NCBI RefSeq assembly: GCF_030035605.1
Contig: NZ_CP106736.1
Coordinates: 558,001-622,000, forward strand
Length of the DNA stretch: 64,000 nucleotides
Direction: 5' to 3'
DNA from: Silvimonas soli
Lineage (GTDB): Bacteria > Pseudomonadota > Gammaproteobacteria > Burkholderiales > Chitinibacteraceae
The notes under the pieces are model-generated. The model searched no databases and was not told the DNA's origin. It worked only from the letters and a program-made list of their open reading frames with translations. Positions 62,574-64,000 of this stretch are shown in pieces; the first letter of the stretch is position 1; every line of letters begins with the position of its first letter. The translations under genes and the position numbers were made by a program.

Positions 62574-64000
62574 TTACTCCCCCGCGCCTTGCAACAAGGC
62601 TGCAGTCACTTTGGCTGCTTTCTTGTGCTTGCGACGGCTTTGTATCCAGTGGCTCAAACGATCCAGATACAAATACACCACCGGCGTGGTAAACAGCGTC
62701 AGCGCTTGCGACAGGACCAGCCCGCCGACCATCGCGTAGCCCAGTGGGCGGCGCAGTTCGGAACCCGCACCGTGGCCCAGCATCAGCGGCAAACCGGCCA
62801 GCAAAGCGCACATGGTTGTCATCATGATCGGGCGGAAGCGCAAGATACACGCTTGGTAGATCGACTCCTCGGCGCTCATGCCGCGCTCGCGTTCGGCGGT
62901 CAGCGCAAAGTCGATCATCATGATGCCGTTTTTCTTCACGATGCCGATCAGCAAGATGATGCCGATCAGCGCGATCACCGTCAGGTCATATCCCGCCGCC
63001 ATCAGGATCAGCAGCGCACCCACCCCCGCCGATGGCAAGGTCGACAAAATGGTCAACGGATGGATATAGCTCTCGTACAACAAGCCCAGCACGATATACA
63101 CCGCGATCAGCGCTGCGGCGATCAGATAAGGCTGCGATGACAGTGAATCACCAAACGCCTTGGCCGTGCCCTGGAATGCGCCGGTCAAAGTGGCCGGAAT
63201 GCCCATTTCCGCCTGCGCTTTATTGATGGCATCCACCGCTTGGCCCAACGACACGCCTGGCGCCAGGTTGAACGAGATCGTCACCGCCGGGAACTGGCTT
63301 TGGTGGCTGATCGACAGATACGCCGTCTTGTTGGTGTCGATATGCACAAAGGTCGACAGCGGCACTTGCTGGCCAGTCAACGGCGAAGTGATATACAGCT
63401 TGCTGAACAACGCCGGGTCTTGCTGCAACGCTGGCGTCACTTCCAGGACCACGTGGTAGGTATTGACCTGGGTGTAGTACTGAGCCACCTGGCGCTGACC
63501 GATCGCATCATACAAAGTGGCATCAATGGTTGCAGGCGAAATACCGAAGCTGGATGCACGCGTGCGGTCGATGGTCAGCACGGCGGTTGCCGCAGAATTC
63601 TGCTGGTCCGAAGCGATATCCGTTAGTTGCGGCACTTTACGCAGGCGGTCGACCAGTTTGGGCGCCCACTCGTTCAGTTCATCCAGGCTGGAGTCGGTCA
63701 GCGTGTATTGATACTGCGTACGCGACAAGCGCCCGCCAACGTTGATGTCCTGCCCGGCCTGCAAGAACAAGTTCACCCCTTCCACCTTGGCCAGTTTTGG
63801 CCGCAACCGGGTAATGACCTCGTCCGCCGTGAGCGTACGTCCCAAGTCTTTCGGTTTAAGGTTGATGTAGAAGTTGCCAGTATTGAAGGTGTTCTGCCCG
63901 CCAACCATGGCAAAACTGGCCACGTCCGGATCGTTGCGGATCACCTCAGCCAATGACTGCATGCGCTGGTTCATGGCCTTGAAGGATGAATCCTGCGCCG
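62574..64000 (-). CDS. RND-family multidrug efflux transporter permease (MdtB/MdtC type; 5' end beyond window)
   Basis: About 475 codons are visible, the C-terminal half of a roughly 1030-residue AcrB-type pump; the frame stays open to the right edge. It shows the second periplasmic half (TLTDSSLDELNEWAPKL), membrane segments 8-12, and the hallmark GIVKKNGIMMIDFALTAERERG-like region (split: GIVKKNGIMMIDFALTA) plus ILRFRPIMMTTMCALLAGLPL and YAMVGGLVLSQALTLFTTPVVY, closest to MdtB/MdtC. These expel toxic compounds by proton motive force with a membrane-fusion protein and outer-membrane channel, presumably encoded beyond the window. It ends at a strong terminator. Confidence 0.93.
   Translation of the reverse strand, partial: AQDSSFKAMNQRMQSLAEVIRNDPDVASFAMVGGQNTFNTGNFYINLKPKDLGRTLTADEVITRLRPKLAKVEGVNLFLQAGQDINVGGRLSRTQYQYTLTDSSLDELNEWAPKLVDRLRKVPQLTDIASDQQNSAATAVLTIDRTRASSFGISPATIDATLYDAIGQRQVAQYYTQVNTYHVVLEVTPALQQDPALFSKLYITSPLTGQQVPLSTFVHIDTNKTAYLSISHQSQFPAVTISFNLAPGVSLGQAVDAINKAQAEMGIPATLTGAFQGTAKAFGDSLSSQPYLIAAALIAVYIVLGLLYESYIHPLTILSTLPSAGVGALLILMAAGYDLTVIALIGIILLIGIVKKNGIMMIDFALTAERERGMSAEESIYQACILRFRPIMMTTMCALLAGLPLMLGHGAGSELRRPLGYAMVGGLVLSQALTLFTTPVVYLYLDRLSHWIQSRRKHKKAAKVTAALLQGAGE

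Overview
The window is an ordinary chromosomal stretch of a Gram-negative betaproteobacterium, most likely of the order Neisseriales (Chromobacterium/Chitinibacter-like). That placement is inferred from protein character and gene order: nrdR-ribD-ribE-ribB-ribH-nusB-thiL-pgpA, pmbA facing darP, and rpoE-rseA-rseB-rseC-mucD upstream of lepA-lepB-rnc-era-recO-pdxJ with nadB divergent from rpoE. There are no phage genes, insertion sequences, CRISPR arrays, rRNA or recognisable tRNA genes. Coding density is high, and most genes from 17 kb to 59 kb lie on the minus strand.

Layout. 0-7.4 kb: an exported M3 oligopeptidase (cut by the left edge), a small lipoprotein and the sbcDC nuclease pair. 7.7-14.7 kb: a Fur-boxed heme-uptake locus on the plus strand (hemP, TonB-dependent receptor, hmuS, hmuT, hmuU, hmuV), interrupted by a REP-type palindromic element. 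14.8-17.1 kb: poorly characterised small genes, including a 45-residue secreted-peptide gene too short for routine gene calling. 17.1-24.6 kb: the riboflavin/nusB/thiL/pgpA operon led by nrdR, then glyA. 25.2-27.6 kb: a purine-salvage operon (permease, apt, hpt). 27.8-28.6 kb: a GDT1-family manganese exporter with a long leader resembling the yybP-ykoY riboswitch. 28.6-31.2 kb: a lipoprotein, a low-molecular-weight phosphatase and a DMT transporter. 31.3-36.4 kb: a branched-chain amino-acid ABC transporter (livJ-livH-livM-livG-livF, minus strand). 36.8-40.9 kb: an Lrp regulator, a second DMT transporter, an aminotransferase and a divergent MarR regulator. 40.9-45.7 kb: an AlkA-type glycosylase, pmbA, darP, a HAD phosphatase, mogA and an esterase. 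45.8-47.9 kb: an uncharacterised PilZ-like protein paired with a SpoIIAA-like protein. 48.0-54.7 kb: pdxJ, recO, era, rnc, DUF4845, lepB and lepA. 54.9-59.4 kb: the sigma-E envelope-stress operon with mucD and a glutaredoxin-like gene. 59.7-64 kb: nadB, a divergent triosephosphate isomerase and the end of an RND efflux pump gene.

How the genes fit together. The hmu genes form a complete path from outer-membrane heme capture to cytoplasmic heme handling, with one strong Fur box found in front of hemP. The rib operon lacks an intact GTP cyclohydrolase II: the RibB protein carries a RibA-like domain without the zinc cysteines. The sigma-E block links periplasmic protein damage (MucD protease, RseB/RseA sensing) to RpoE.

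I found no clearly new multi-gene system. The most promising second looks are the candidate manganese riboswitch, the 45-residue secreted peptide with its own promoter, the unusual triosephosphate isomerase, the RibBX-type protein, the PilZ-like/SpoIIAA-like pair and several structured intergenic repeats.
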